Shown: positions 9,325 through 18,982, counted from the stretch's first letter. The stretch is DNA of 64,000 nucleotides from Bacteroidales bacterium (GCA_003851245.1 BHEP01000005.1:16782-80781), one strand, 5' to 3'. Made by a program: numbers and translations. Notes: generated by a model from the sequence alone, not told the origin.

Positions 9325-11161
9325 AAGGCAAAATTATTGCGCTTCTAATTCGTTCTTCCACCCATTGGCTAGACTCGGAAATTTTTCCATTAAGATATTT
9401 CTCAATCATTAAGCGACCTATGGGCACTGCATAAGTAGCACCAAACCCGCCGTTTTCTATATAAACAGAGATGGCAAGCTTGGGATCGTCCATTGGAGCA
9501 AAACCCATAAAAATAGAGTGGTCTTTTCCTATATTTTCGGCCGTTCCAGTTTTTCCACAAACGGCAATATCTGGAATATTAGCTGCCCGGCATGTGCCGC
9601 CTGTCACTGCCCTATGCATTCCCTCCACTATAGGGTCGTAATGCCTTGAGCTTATTCCTGTATAATGAGGCCGGGTGTACAAGGTATCTAAGTCGTTGTC
9701 CTGAATTTCCTTAACAACATGGGGCACATAATAATGTCCTCTATTGGCAATGCCTGCTGCCAGATTGCAAAGCTGAATAGGGGTGCTTAAAATCTCTCCC
9801 TGCCCAATGGATATAGAAATTACTGTATGCGCATTCCACCGGTGTTTGTACATATTATTATATGACTGACTGTTGGGTATAAATCCGCGCTTTTCCCCAG
9901 GGAGATCTATGCCTAACTTATAACCAAAGCCTTGAAGCACCATAAGATCCTTCCATCTATCGAAGGCCTCATCAATAGTAGAATATTTTTTGCGATTTTC
10001 TAGCATAGCCTTCATCCCCCAACAAAAATAGGCGTTGCATGAGGTTGCCACGGCAGCCACCAAAGCTAGGGGCGATGCGTGAGGATGGCATTTGGGCCTA
10101 CCTCCCCCAGCAGGGAAACCCATATTGCAGGTGTAATGCGTACTCGGTTCTATAATACCCTCTTCCAGAAAAACCAAGCCCTGAGCTACCTTAAATGTAG
10201 AGCCCGGAGGATACCTAGCATTCATTGTCCTATCAATTAGCGGCTTATTGGGATGATTGAGTAGCAGCTTATAATTATCGCCAAATTTTCTTCCCACCAA
10301 TAGCGATGGGTCGTAGGTAGGACTAGCTACCATGCAAAGAACCTCGCCTGTAGAAGGCTCTATAATTATTATACTGCCCGTTTTATTACGCATCAATTCT
10401 TCGCCATAGGCTTGTAAGTCCATATCTATGGAAAGCTTAAGATTCTTTCCCGAAGCAGGTGCTTGGTCATATAATCCATCCTCATATTTTCCCTTGATTC
10501 GTCCATGGGCATCCCTCAACAAAATCTCTACGCCTTTTTTTCCTCGCAGGTATTGCTCATAAGATCGCTCTATTCCCGACTTCCCGACATAGTCGCCTTG
10601 AACATAATATTCGTCTTGCTTTATATCGCGCTTATCTGCTTCGGCAATATATCCAAGAACGTGTCCTGCATTGGCAAAAGCATAATCTCGGGCCGTACGA
10701 TTCTGAATATAAAATCCATAAAACTTATATAGACTCTCTTGCAAAACACCATATTCCTTATTTCCCAACTGGGTGAGAAATATTTGAGGGGTGTAAGGAG
10801 AGTAGCCCGGATTAAGCCTCCTATCCTTCATGTCATCAAGTCGCTTTTTGAATTGAGGATAAGGAATATTTAAAATCTGACAAAATTCCAATGTGTCGAA
10901 AGTACTGGTTTCTTTCATCACAACCATCACGTCATAGGCTGGCTGGTTATAAACCAAGAGCTTATCATTCCTATCATATAATAATCCCCTAGATGGATAA
11001 AGTGTTTTTTTCAAAAAAGCATTATTATCGGCTGAAATCTTGTAGGAATCACTGAAGATTTGCAAGTTTACTAGCTGCAATATATATATGAAGACGATAA
11101 GGCAAATAAAACCTATTATAATTTGCCTACGAGTGCCACCTGCTAAATTAGAATTATTCAC
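9305..11161 (-). CDS. mrdA: Penicillin-binding protein 2 (elongasome transpeptidase)
   Basis: A 618-residue class B PBP that cross-links peptidoglycan during elongation as partner of RodA. It has one N-terminal membrane anchor (about residues 12-35), the pedestal domain with YPSRGLLYDRN and the dimerisation-like segment, then the transpeptidase domain with STFK (nucleophile S321), SCN (374-376) and KTGT (537-540). The gene overlaps mreD by 4 nt upstream and rodA by 20 nt downstream, showing tight translational coupling in the mreB-mreC-mreD-mrdA-rodA operon. Confidence 0.96.
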   Translation of the reverse strand: MNNSNLAGGTRRQIIIGFICLIVFIYILQLVNLQIFSDSYKISADNNAFLKKTLYPSRGLLYDRNDKLLVYNQPAYDVMVVMKETSTFDTLEFCQILNIPYPQFKKRLDDMKDRRLNPGYSPYTPQIFLTQLGNKEYGVLQESLYKFYGFYIQNRTARDYAFANAGHVLGYIAEADKRDIKQDEYYVQGDYVGKSGIERSYEQYLRGKKGVEILLRDAHGRIKGKYEDGLYDQAPASGKNLKLSIDMDLQAYGEELMRNKTGSIIIIEPSTGEVLCMVASPTYDPSLLVGRKFGDNYKLLLNHPNKPLIDRTMNARYPPGSTFKVAQGLVFLEEGIIEPSTHYTCNMGFPAGGGRPKCHPHASPLALVAAVATSCNAYFCWGMKAMLENRKKYSTIDEAFDRWKDLMVLQGFGYKLGIDLPGEKRGFIPNSQSYNNMYKHRWNAHTVISISIGQGEILSTPIQLCNLAAGIANRGHYYVPHVVKEIQDNDLDTLYTRPHYTGISSRHYDPIVEGMHRAVTGGTCRAANIPDIAVCGKTGTAENIGKDHSIFMGFAPMDDPKLAISVYIENGGFGATYAVPIGRLMIEKYLNGKISESSQWVEERIRSAIILPYGIQTN

Positions 11162-11667
11162 TTCTTTATTCTCGGATTAAACTGTTCTAAACCATATATT
11201 AAAAGAAGAGTGAAAACAGAACTACCTGCAATGCGGCAAAACAAAATTAATGGATCCAACAAAGAAAATGACTCTACTGAAAACAAGACCACCTGATGCA
11301 GCAATACCACAAAACTAGCATAACGTAAAAATAAACCTGTGCCAAAAATATTAATAGAAGGAACACAAAAATTTACCAGGTCGCGGGGCGAAAATAGTTG
11401 AAGTCCATAATAACGCACAAAACCAGCGACGGTGCTAGCCAGCATATGTACACCCAAACTATAATTGAAAAAATCTATAGAAAAACCTAGCAAAAAAGAT
11501 AATAATAGAACTACATTTCTATTCATATCTGTGGGTAGCTTTATAATAAAATAAATATAAAGCAGGGGCGTAATAAAACCCAGTATGTGAATCTTATTGA
11601 AAATATAGACCTGCAAAAACACAAGAATAATAAATAATAATACCTGCCTCCACCACTGATTTGTCAT
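11158..11667 (-). CDS. mreD: Rod shape-determining protein MreD
   Basis: A 169-residue, very hydrophobic protein with about five predicted membrane helices and few soluble residues. It lies between mreC and mrdA with 4-nt overlaps on both sides, the conserved position of mreD. MreD links the periplasmic MreC with the RodA-PBP2 synthase at the inner membrane. Sequence conservation of MreD is low in general, so the call leans on size, hydrophobicity and gene order. Confidence 0.88.
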   Translation of the reverse strand: MTNQWWRQVLLFIILVFLQVYIFNKIHILGFITPLLYIYFIIKLPTDMNRNVVLLLSFLLGFSIDFFNYSLGVHMLASTVAGFVRYYGLQLFSPRDLVNFCVPSINIFGTGLFLRYASFVVLLHQVVLFSVESFSLLDPLILFCRIAGSSVFTLLLIYGLEQFNPRIKK

Positions 11668-12515
11668 TGCTTAAGCCCTCCTGTTTCTAAGGTAAATTGC
11701 TCTTCCCTATGCCTGCTTTTTAGAAGCAAGACTTGATTTAAAGATGTAAAATCTGACGACAAGGAAATTTTTAGAGAATTAAAATTGTCGTCTCTCTGTT
11801 TTTTTGCTTCTAAAATATATCCCACAACCAAACCTTCTGGGAAAATCGCAGAATAACCACTGGTCACAATCGTATCGCCAACCAAAAACTCAGCATGCCT
11901 AGGCAATTCTTCCAAATTTGCATACTTAAAACTCTTACCATCCCAACTCATAGAGCCAGTATAGGAACTATGCTTGAGCTTACAACTCATCCGGAATTTT
12001 GGATTCAAAATAGGAATCACCAACGAATAGTTTTCTGAGGTAGACATCACAATGCCAACAAGACCCTTGGAAGAAACAACTCCCATATTGGCAAGCACTC
12101 CACTCTTACTGCCCTTGTTTAGGGTTAATATATTGTTTACTCCTCGCAAATTACTATTAATAACCCTTGCTGTAATAAACTCAAACGAATTTTGATATTC
12201 CTCATAATTAGCAGTCAAGGATGTATGTGCTAGGCTGTCTTCTTGAGACTTAAGGAGATCGTTTAACCTCAAAATCTGCTCTTCTAGCTCAATCATTCTT
12301 TCTGTCAAATCTTCATTTTCAGATCGTAGATGAATATAGGAAGTTAAATTGTCGGAAGTGGAATAAAAACTCCCCACAATCTCATTCTCTATAGTCAAAT
12401 ACTTACTGCCCTGATATGAGTTGTTTTTAACAAGAGCTAAACTCGACAAAAAAAGTAATAATAACAATAATAGCCAATGAACATTATTGATGATAAATCT
12501 TATAAGATTCTTCAT
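11664..12515 (-). CDS. mreC: Rod shape-determining protein MreC
   Basis: A 283-residue periplasmic protein with a short cytoplasmic start, one membrane helix (about residues 12-29), a coiled coil (about 60-95) and a beta-barrel part with the family motifs ARVINSN...LTLNKGSKSGV, MGVVSSKGLVGIV, and VGDTIVTSGYSAIFPEGLVVG. It activates PBP2-RodA. It is followed by mreD with a 4-nt overlap and preceded by mreB with a 60-bp gap. Confidence 0.94.
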   Translation of the reverse strand: MKNLIRFIINNVHWLLLLLLLFLSSLALVKNNSYQGSKYLTIENEIVGSFYSTSDNLTSYIHLRSENEDLTERMIELEEQILRLNDLLKSQEDSLAHTSLTANYEEYQNSFEFITARVINSNLRGVNNILTLNKGSKSGVLANMGVVSSKGLVGIVMSTSENYSLVIPILNPKFRMSCKLKHSSYTGSMSWDGKSFKYANLEELPRHAEFLVGDTIVTSGYSAIFPEGLVVGYILEAKKQRDDNFNSLKISLSSDFTSLNQVLLLKSRHREEQFTLETGGLKQ

Positions 12516-12575
12516 TTCCTACTTTCTATTTTTAAAACTTTTTCCACATTTAGCCAAATAAGTAATTTAGTAATG

Positions 12576-13595
12576 TTACCTAATCAAAAAATTAAATTTA
12601 CCAATATTTTTCAATGCGATTCCTGTACCCTTAGCAACAGCATGAAGTGGATCTTCTGCAATATGAAATGGGATGTTTATCTTGTCGGAAAGACGCTTAT
12701 CTAAACCCTTGAGAAGGGCTCCACCTCCTGCCAAATAAATGCCATTTCTAACAATGTCGGCATAAAGTTCGGGGGGGGTTTGCTCTAAGGCACTTAAAAC
12801 AGCAGTTTCTATTTTTGAAATAGATTTGTCTAAGCAGTGTGCAACTTCTTGATAAGAAACTGGCACCTCCATGGGCAGGGCTGTCATTCTGTTGGGTCCA
12901 TAAATAATATAATCTTCGGGGGGATCTGGCAAATTTACCAGAGCAGAACCTACATTGATCTTGATCAATTCTGCGGTGCGTTCGCCTACTCGCATATTAT
13001 GCTGGCGACCCATATATTCTACAATATCGGCTGTCAAATCATCGCCTGCTATACGTATGGATTTATTAGAAACAATACCTCCCAAGGATATGATGGCAAT
13101 CTCGGTGGTTCCCCCACCTATATCCACAATCATATTTCCCTCTGGAGCCTCTACATCCAAGCCAATGCCAATTGCTGCTGCCATAGGCTCGTAAATCATA
13201 TAAACATCCCTACCTCCAGCATGCTCCGCAGAATCTCTAACAGCGCGCAACTCAACCTCCGTACTGCCCGAAGGAATACAGATAACAATACGCAAAGAAG
13301 GTGCAAAAAGACGACTCCTAGAGCCAATCATCTTTATCATGCCCCTAATCATCTGCTCAGCTGCATAAAAATCTGCAATAACTCCATCCCTAAGTGGGCG
13401 TATAGTCTTTATATTCTCATGCGTTTTTCCATGCATCTGCCTTGCCTTCTCACCTATAGCCAAAAGCTTGTCCGTACGCCTATCTAAAGCTACTACCGAG
13501 GGCTCGTCAACAACTATCTTCCCATTGTAGACGATGATGGTATTGGCCGTGCCAAGGTCTATCGCTATTTCTTGTGTAAAAGAAAAAAATCCCAT
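12576..13595 (-). CDS. mreB: Rod shape-determining protein MreB
   Basis: A 339-residue bacterial actin that guides the cell-wall elongation complex along the inner membrane. ATP-binding phosphate loops are visible: DLGTANTIIVYNGK near the N-terminus and VDIGGGTTEIAIISLGGIV in the middle, plus GIYLAGGGALLKGLDKRL towards the C-terminus. Length is normal for the family. First of the mre genes, 62 bp after purH on the same strand; the same neighbourhood is usual in Bacteroidales. Confidence 0.97.
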   Translation of the reverse strand: MGFFSFTQEIAIDLGTANTIIVYNGKIVVDEPSVVALDRRTDKLLAIGEKARQMHGKTHENIKTIRPLRDGVIADFYAAEQMIRGMIKMIGSRSRLFAPSLRIVICIPSGSTEVELRAVRDSAEHAGGRDVYMIYEPMAAAIGIGLDVEAPEGNMIVDIGGGTTEIAIISLGGIVSNKSIRIAGDDLTADIVEYMGRQHNMRVGERTAELIKINVGSALVNLPDPPEDYIIYGPNRMTALPMEVPVSYQEVAHCLDKSISKIETAVLSALEQTPPELYADIVRNGIYLAGGGALLKGLDKRLSDKINIPFHIAEDPLHAVAKGTGIALKNIGKFNFLIR

Positions 13596-13657
13596 TATAT
13601 CATATTGTTAAGTCATAAAAATCAAATCGTAATTATCTCTTATCGCTATCTAAAATA

Positions 13658-15187
13658 TTAGTGCTTGAAATGTCGAACACCTGTCATTGCCATAGCCAAG
13701 CCATGTTGGTCGCAATAATCTATCGACAACTGATCTTTTATTGATCCTCCTGGCTGAACAACTGCCACAATCCCTGCCTTGCATGCTATCTCTACACAGT
13801 CGGGAAAAGGGAAAAAAGCATCCGATGCCATCACAGCTCCTTCAAGCTTGAATCCAAAATTACCAGCCTTATCTATTGCCTGATTCAAGGCATCAACTCG
13901 CGAAGTCTGTCCTACACCACTTGCCAGCAACTGCTTGTTTTTTACCAAAATAATGGCATTAGATTTGGTGCTTTTTACCAATTTATTGGCAAAAACCAAA
14001 TCTTCCAATTCAGCCTCGGTTGCTTGTTTTTTAGTAATGTTATTGAGATCAGAAACCCCCTGTACGCTAAAATCCTTATCTTGCAGCAAAACGCCATTGA
14101 GAACTGATCGAAATTGAACTGACGATTGTTCAAATGGTTTTTGGATAAGGATTATCCTATTTTTCTTCTGCATCAAAACCTCCAAGGCATCGGTATGATA
14201 ATCTGGAGCAATGATTATTTCAAAAAATATTGTGTTAATCTCCTCTGCTGCTGCCTTATCTACCACGCCATTGGTGATAAGCACGCCTCCAAAAGCAGAA
14301 ATTGGATCGGCGGCCAATGCCAACTGCCAGGATTCTAAAACACTGTCGCGAGAGGCAATTCCACAAGCATTGTTGTGCTTTAGTATGGCAAATGTTGTTT
14401 CTGAGAACTCTTCTATCAATTGGCAGGCGGCATCAATATCTAATAGATTGTTGTAGGAAATTTCTTTGCCTTGCAATTGTTCAAAAGCCTCATCAAACTT
14501 GCCAAAAAACTGTCCTTTTTGATGTGGATTTTCTCCATACCTCAGATTTTTTGTGTCATTGATAGCGGATCTAAAAACAGAGTTTTCGCCTCCATCAAAA
14601 TAAGTGAAAATAGATGTGTCGTACGAAGATGTTGTGGCAAAGGCCTCTCGCGCAAACCATTTTCTCTCTTCTTTGGTGCTCCTTGCTCCTTGCTCCTTGA
14701 GCAAATCCGCTAATGCTACATATTGATTTTGTGATGCTACAACAAGCACATCATTAAAATTTTTAGCTGCTGCCCTAATTAGTGATATGCCTCCAATATC
14801 TATTTTTTCTATTATCTCGCTTTCTGAAGCTCCTGAGACCAAGGTCTCTTCAAAAGGATATAAATCTACAATAACGAGATCCATTTCAGGAATTTGATAT
14901 TCATCCAACTGAGCAAGGTCGGAAGATATATCTCTTCGGGCAAGTATGCCACCAAATATTTTGGGATGCAAGGTTTTCACCCTTCCTCCTAAAATGGGGG
15001 GGTAAGAAGTCAGACTTTCAACAGAGGTACAATTAAAACCTAGGGATTCAATAAAATTCTGCGTACCGCCTGTGGAGAAGAAACGAACTCCTTCTTTAGC
15101 CAAAAGACTTAGTATGTCATCAAGTCCATCTTTGTAATACACCGAAACCAAGGCGTTTTTTATCTGTTTTTGAGCAGGCATAGTCAC
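13658..15187 (-). CDS. purH: Bifunctional AICAR formyltransferase / IMP cyclohydrolase PurH
   Basis: A 509-residue cytoplasmic enzyme for the last two steps of IMP synthesis. The N-terminal MGS-like cyclohydrolase domain (about 1-195) shows FFSTGGTQNFIESLG and LGGRVKTLHPKIFGGILAR; the C-terminal transformylase domain shows LRYGENPHQ, ISYNNLLDIDAA, ILKHNNACGIA, SDAFFPFPD and VVQPGGSIKD. Full length. It is upstream of mreB on the same strand and probably shares its transcript. A -7-like element lies 31 bp upstream of the start codon. Confidence 0.97.
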   Translation of the reverse strand: MTMPAQKQIKNALVSVYYKDGLDDILSLLAKEGVRFFSTGGTQNFIESLGFNCTSVESLTSYPPILGGRVKTLHPKIFGGILARRDISSDLAQLDEYQIPEMDLVIVDLYPFEETLVSGASESEIIEKIDIGGISLIRAAAKNFNDVLVVASQNQYVALADLLKEQGARSTKEERKWFAREAFATTSSYDTSIFTYFDGGENSVFRSAINDTKNLRYGENPHQKGQFFGKFDEAFEQLQGKEISYNNLLDIDAACQLIEEFSETTFAILKHNNACGIASRDSVLESWQLALAADPISAFGGVLITNGVVDKAAAEEINTIFFEIIIAPDYHTDALEVLMQKKNRIILIQKPFEQSSVQFRSVLNGVLLQDKDFSVQGVSDLNNITKKQATEAELEDLVFANKLVKSTKSNAIILVKNKQLLASGVGQTSRVDALNQAIDKAGNFGFKLEGAVMASDAFFPFPDCVEIACKAGIVAVVQPGGSIKDQLSIDYCDQHGLAMAMTGVRHFKH

Positions 15188-15217
15188 TGATTAATTAAAA
15201 AAATATCATTAAGGATA

Positions 15218-15225
15218 CAAAATTA
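15218..15225 (-). promoter_or_regulatory. Possible -7 element upstream of purH
   Basis: Plus-strand CAAAATTA reads TAATTTTG on minus, 31 bp before the purH start. No -33 motif at the expected distance. The 285-bp gap 15188-15472 otherwise holds only AT-rich sequence and the promoter region of the divergent CobW-type gene. Confidence 0.35.
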
Positions 15226-15432
15226 ATCAATTTTGTTTTAATTTTACTATAAAAACAAGAAATTAATAATTAATAAAGGAGGACGGAAGGAGATTAATTA
15301 GATCTAATAAGGTTTTAGGTGTGTAATCAAAAAAAACTTGCATTTGCATTATGAATAGTAGGGCTTAATATTCAATTATTTAGACTGTTCACTTTCTAAT
15401 TACTATATACTGATTAAACCATAATTTATTCT

Positions 15433-15440
15433 TATTTTTG
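15433..15440 (+). promoter_or_regulatory. Possible -7 element of the CobW-type gene
   Basis: TATTTTTG matches TAnnTTTG, 33 bp upstream of the ATG at 15473. No matching -33 element. Confidence 0.35.
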
Positions 15441-15472
15441 CAATATTAATTTCATCAAAAAATAGTATCTTC

Positions 15473-16477
15473 ATGATAAAAAAACAAATTCCAGTGACTA
15501 TTATTACGGGTTATTTGGGCTCAGGCAAAACTACTTTAATAAACAATATCATAAGGCAGTATCCTGCCAAGAGATTTGCGATTATTGTCAACGAGTTTGG
15601 AGATATTGGCATAGATGGCGATTTGATTGCAGGCACCAAGGAGCAGATTTATGAGCTTAACAATGGCTGTATTTGCTGCTCCATCCATTCCGATTTTCGT
15701 CAAACAATAGAAGGATTACTTAAAAACGGAAGGGTCTTTGACCATCTCTTGATAGAAACAACGGGAATTGCCGACCCCAGCACAGTATTAAGGGCGTTTA
15801 TGGATGCCGAGATTAGCAATATATTCAAAATACAGTCGCTCGTTTGTTTGGTCGATGCCATAAACTTTCAAGAAATTATATTTTCTAGTGAAGAGCTCAA
15901 GCTTCAGCTGTGTTTGGCAGACATTGTTTTGTTAAATAAATCTGGAGCTAAGACCCCTCAAGAACTGCTAAAAATGAAGGATGTGATACTATCTATTTCG
16001 CCTTTGGCTATTTTATTTGAAGTGGAGCACTCCGATATTAGCTCTTTGAACCTTCTTGACACACACAATTATGAGAGAGAAGAAATTGAAAAACAGGCAT
16101 TATCATTTCGCAATATATTTTCTTCGACTTCAGCCTCGGCAGACATAAAACTTTTGCACCCACATACTACATTTAGTTTCGCCATCCCTGGAAGTTTAGA
16201 CTTAGAAAAATTTAATGTGTGGATTGAAAATTTCATCTATCAAAATAGTCAAAACATATACCGTATAAAAGGAATTTTAAGTTTTAAGGAATTTGATTAT
16301 AAGATTGTTTTTCAGTCCGTTAGAGACTCTTTTTCCTTAGAGCAAGGCGGAGCTTGGAATGAGGAGTCTCGATTTTGCAAACTTGTATTTATAGGTAAAA
16401 ATATTGATAAAGAGAATATCGAACATGGTTTTTATGGACTACTTACATCTCAAATACAAAATATTAGCTTCTACTAG
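15473..16477 (+). CDS. CobW/P47K (COG0523) GTPase, metallochaperone-like
   Basis: A 334-residue G3E-family GTPase. Walker A is GYLGSGKT (13-20), followed by the hallmark metal-binding CxCC motif GCICC (65-69), the switch region ETTGIADPS and the guanine-specificity-like LLNKSGA. The C-terminal CobW domain is shorter and more diverged. COG0523 proteins load or chaperone metals (zinc, cobalt, nickel or iron); members include CobW in B12 synthesis, YeiR/YjiA and ZNG1. Here it is followed by a radical SAM gene rather than B12 genes, so its metal and client are unknown. Confidence 0.85.
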   Translation: MIKKQIPVTIITGYLGSGKTTLINNIIRQYPAKRFAIIVNEFGDIGIDGDLIAGTKEQIYELNNGCICCSIHSDFRQTIEGLLKNGRVFDHLLIETTGIADPSTVLRAFMDAEISNIFKIQSLVCLVDAINFQEIIFSSEELKLQLCLADIVLLNKSGAKTPQELLKMKDVILSISPLAILFEVEHSDISSLNLLDTHNYEREEIEKQALSFRNIFSSTSASADIKLLHPHTTFSFAIPGSLDLEKFNVWIENFIYQNSQNIYRIKGILSFKEFDYKIVFQSVRDSFSLEQGGAWNEESRFCKLVFIGKNIDKENIEHGFYGLLTSQIQNISFY

Positions 16478-16523
16478 CGAACAAAAAACACAAAAAAAAA
16501 GCGGGTTTGTCACTTTTTTTTTG

Positions 16524-16531
16524 TAATTTTG
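16524..16531 (+). promoter_or_regulatory. Possible -7 element of the KamA-like gene
   Basis: TAATTTTG fits TAnnTTTG, about 85 bp upstream of the ATG at 16617. A TTTG lies at 16506-16509, but its 14-bp spacing is too short for a canonical -33 element. Confidence 0.35.
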
Positions 16532-16616
16532 CTAGTCGTCTGGGATTGTCGTTCAATGGCATATTTCATTGCCCACTTGCAAACCTTGAATAATTAATCC
16601 TTCTAAACAAAGCAAT

Positions 16617-17957
16617 ATGGTTAAAACAAATTATCAATCATTCACACTTTTCAATTATAAAAATATTCCGCAAATTGCGAATCTTAATAATGCCGACAAG
16701 GAAGCCATAGAAGTTGTGGGGCGTGTGTTACCTTTCAAAACAAACAACTATGTAATCAACGAACTAATCAATTGGAACAACATTCCCAATGACCCTATTT
16801 TTACGCTCACCTTTCCTAGGAAAGAAATGCTGAACAAGAAACACTACAAAGAAATATTAGAATTGCTTGCTAATAATACACCTGCGGATATTCTCAAGGA
16901 AAGCATCAATAAAATACGCTTGAAACTAAACCCCAACCCTGCAGGGCAAGAGCACAACGTTCCATATTTGGACGATATAAAACTGCACGGTATTCAGCAC
17001 AAATACAGGGAAACAGTACTTTTTTTTCCCAGCCAAGGACAAACTTGCCATGCCTACTGTTCTTTTTGTTTTCGCTGGCCACAGTTTTCGGGTATGAGCG
17101 GTCTAAAATTCTCCATGAAAGAATCCAACCTTCTATATAAATATCTGGTAAAACACCCCAAAGTTACCGACATCCTATTTACTGGAGGAGATCCGCTAAC
17201 TATGAGCACTAAAATACTTAGCAAATATATAGAGCCCCTACTGGACAAGAGTCTGGCACATATACGCACCATACGCTTGGGCACAAAATCTTTGGCATAT
17301 TGGCCATATCGTTTTTTGAGCGACCCCGATGCCGACGATTTGATTACACTTTTTGAAAAAGTTGTGAAAGCGGGTAAAAATATTACCATACAAGCGCATT
17401 TCAATCATCCTGTAGAGCTAAGCACGGATGCCGTAAAAGATGCCATAGCACGCATTAGAAATACGGGAGTACAGATAAGAACGCAGTCGCCTCTTTTACG
17501 CAATATAAATGACCATCCCGATATATGGGCCGATATGTGGCGCAAGCAAGTAGACCTAAACTGCATACCATACTACATGTTTATTGCCAGAGACACTGGC
17601 TCTAAAGCCTTTTTTGAACTTCCCCTAGAGCGCTGTTGGGATATTTTCAGAAAGGCATATTCGCAAGTTAGTGGCATTTGTCGCACAGTAAGAGGCCCCA
17701 GCATGAGTTCCGACCCAGGGAAAGTACAGGTATTGGGTATTGCCAAAATAAAAGAAGAGAAAGTATTTGTTCTTAGCTTTATTCAAGCTCGTAATGCACA
17801 TTGGGTAGACATTCCCTTTTTTGCTCAATATGATGCCAAAGCCACTTGGATAGATCAGCTTAAACCAGCTTTTGGAGAAGAGAAATTCTTTTTTGAATAC
17901 GACGAAAGAGGCTATAAATACCTCAATTCCAATAAAAATACTATTGCACTGGAATAA
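16617..17957 (+). CDS. KamA-family radical SAM protein (lysine 2,3-aminomutase-like)
   Basis: A 446-residue radical SAM enzyme. The [4Fe-4S] cluster motif is C144-x3-C148-x2-C151 (CHAYCSFC), followed by FTGGDPL (the SAM-contacting GGD motif, ~189-194) and LGTKSLAYWP. A PSMSSDPGKV segment near residue 369 resembles the PLP-lysine region of KamA (DAPGGGGK). It differs from canonical KamA in the residues after the cluster (FRWPQF instead of RRR) and has an unusual N-terminal ~100 residues. The substrate is not certain: it may be an aminomutase for another amino acid or an uncharacterised KamA paralogue. Confidence 0.8.
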   Translation: MVKTNYQSFTLFNYKNIPQIANLNNADKEAIEVVGRVLPFKTNNYVINELINWNNIPNDPIFTLTFPRKEMLNKKHYKEILELLANNTPADILKESINKIRLKLNPNPAGQEHNVPYLDDIKLHGIQHKYRETVLFFPSQGQTCHAYCSFCFRWPQFSGMSGLKFSMKESNLLYKYLVKHPKVTDILFTGGDPLTMSTKILSKYIEPLLDKSLAHIRTIRLGTKSLAYWPYRFLSDPDADDLITLFEKVVKAGKNITIQAHFNHPVELSTDAVKDAIARIRNTGVQIRTQSPLLRNINDHPDIWADMWRKQVDLNCIPYYMFIARDTGSKAFFELPLERCWDIFRKAYSQVSGICRTVRGPSMSSDPGKVQVLGIAKIKEEKVFVLSFIQARNAHWVDIPFFAQYDAKATWIDQLKPAFGEEKFFFEYDERGYKYLNSNKNTIALE

Positions 17958-18013
17958 AGTGTAATATATCTCTTTTTTATCTGCCCATTGCTCGGTAATA
18001 AATTTAAATAGTA

Positions 18014-18021
18014 TAACTTTG
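18014..18021 (+). promoter_or_regulatory. Putative -7 element of metA
   Basis: TAACTTTG fits TAnnTTTG, 19 bp upstream of the ATG. An ATTG at 17987-17990 lies 23 bp further upstream, slightly beyond the usual 19-21 bp for the -33 motif. Confidence 0.45.
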
Positions 18022-18040
18022 TAGTTCTAAAATTAATAAT

Positions 18041-18979
18041 ATGCCATTAAACCTGCCTCAGGATTTGCCTGCAATTGATTTGCTGAAGAAAGAAAACATC
18101 TTCGTAATAGATACTTTGAGAGCGTCTAGCCAGGATATACGCCCACTAAAAGTTGTTGTTCTCAACTTAATGCCTCTCAAGATAGCTACCGAAACAGATC
18201 TTATTCGCCTACTCTCTAACAGCCCCTTGCAAATAGAGCTTGATTTTCTTAAGATAAAAGGCCATGTATCCAAAAATACTCCCGCAGAGCATATGGATGC
18301 TTTTTACAAGACCTTTGATGTAATAAAAAATCAAAATTACGACGGCATGATTGTAACTGGGGCTCCCATAGAACTAATGGATTTTGAACAAGTTTCGTAT
18401 TGGAATGAGCTGAAAGAAATATTTGACTGGGCACGCATTCATGTCACCTCTAGTCTATATATATGCTGGGCTGCACAGGCAAGCCTCAACTATTTTTATG
18501 GAATAAAAAAATACCCGCTTAAGAAAAAAATATTTGGCATATTTGAACACGAACTTGTAATGAAAAACTCCCCTCTTTTTAGGGGCTACGACGATGTTTT
18601 TTTTGCCCCACATAGCAGGCACACCGAATTTAGAAAAGAAGATATATTGAAAATTGCTGAATTACAGATACTCTCAGAATCTAAAGATGCAGGTGTATAT
18701 GCAGTTGTATCACGTGGAGGTAGAGAGTTCTATGTATCTGGCCACTCGGAGTACTCGCCAAAAAGTCTCCATGAAGAATATATGAGAGACCTGCAACTAA
18801 ACTTGCCCATAGAGATGCCCTGCAATTATTACTTAGACAACGAAGTAGAAAAAGGTATCGTGGTAAAATGGCGATCGCATGCCAATCTTTTATTTTCAAA
18901 CTGGCTCAATTATTTTGTTTATCAACAAACACCTTATGATGCCAAACTTATTTCCTCCTTAGAGGAATTAAATTCATAA
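18041..18979 (+). CDS. metA: Homoserine O-acyltransferase MetA (predicted acetyl-CoA type)
   Basis: A 312-residue enzyme that acylates homoserine in methionine synthesis. The catalytic cysteine is C142 (YICWAAQA), with H235 and E237 (GHSEYSP), at the same numbers as E. coli MetA. Residue 111 is Glu (TGAPIEL). In this family Glu at 111 goes with acetyl-CoA use and Gly with succinyl-CoA use, so the product is predicted to be O-acetylhomoserine although the fold and name are those of the succinyltransferase. It has its own promoter-like element and is followed 3 bp later by a small membrane protein gene. Confidence 0.95.
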   Translation: MPLNLPQDLPAIDLLKKENIFVIDTLRASSQDIRPLKVVVLNLMPLKIATETDLIRLLSNSPLQIELDFLKIKGHVSKNTPAEHMDAFYKTFDVIKNQNYDGMIVTGAPIELMDFEQVSYWNELKEIFDWARIHVTSSLYICWAAQASLNYFYGIKKYPLKKKIFGIFEHELVMKNSPLFRGYDDVFFAPHSRHTEFRKEDILKIAELQILSESKDAGVYAVVSRGGREFYVSGHSEYSPKSLHEEYMRDLQLNLPIEMPCNYYLDNEVEKGIVVKWRSHANLLFSNWLNYFVYQQTPYDAKLISSLEELNS

Positions 18980-18982
18980 AAC

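Noticed and set aside
12837..13487. 216-codon plus-strand open frame
   Set aside because: It lies wholly antisense to mreB, which has all its ATPase motifs; the translation has no recognisable domain.
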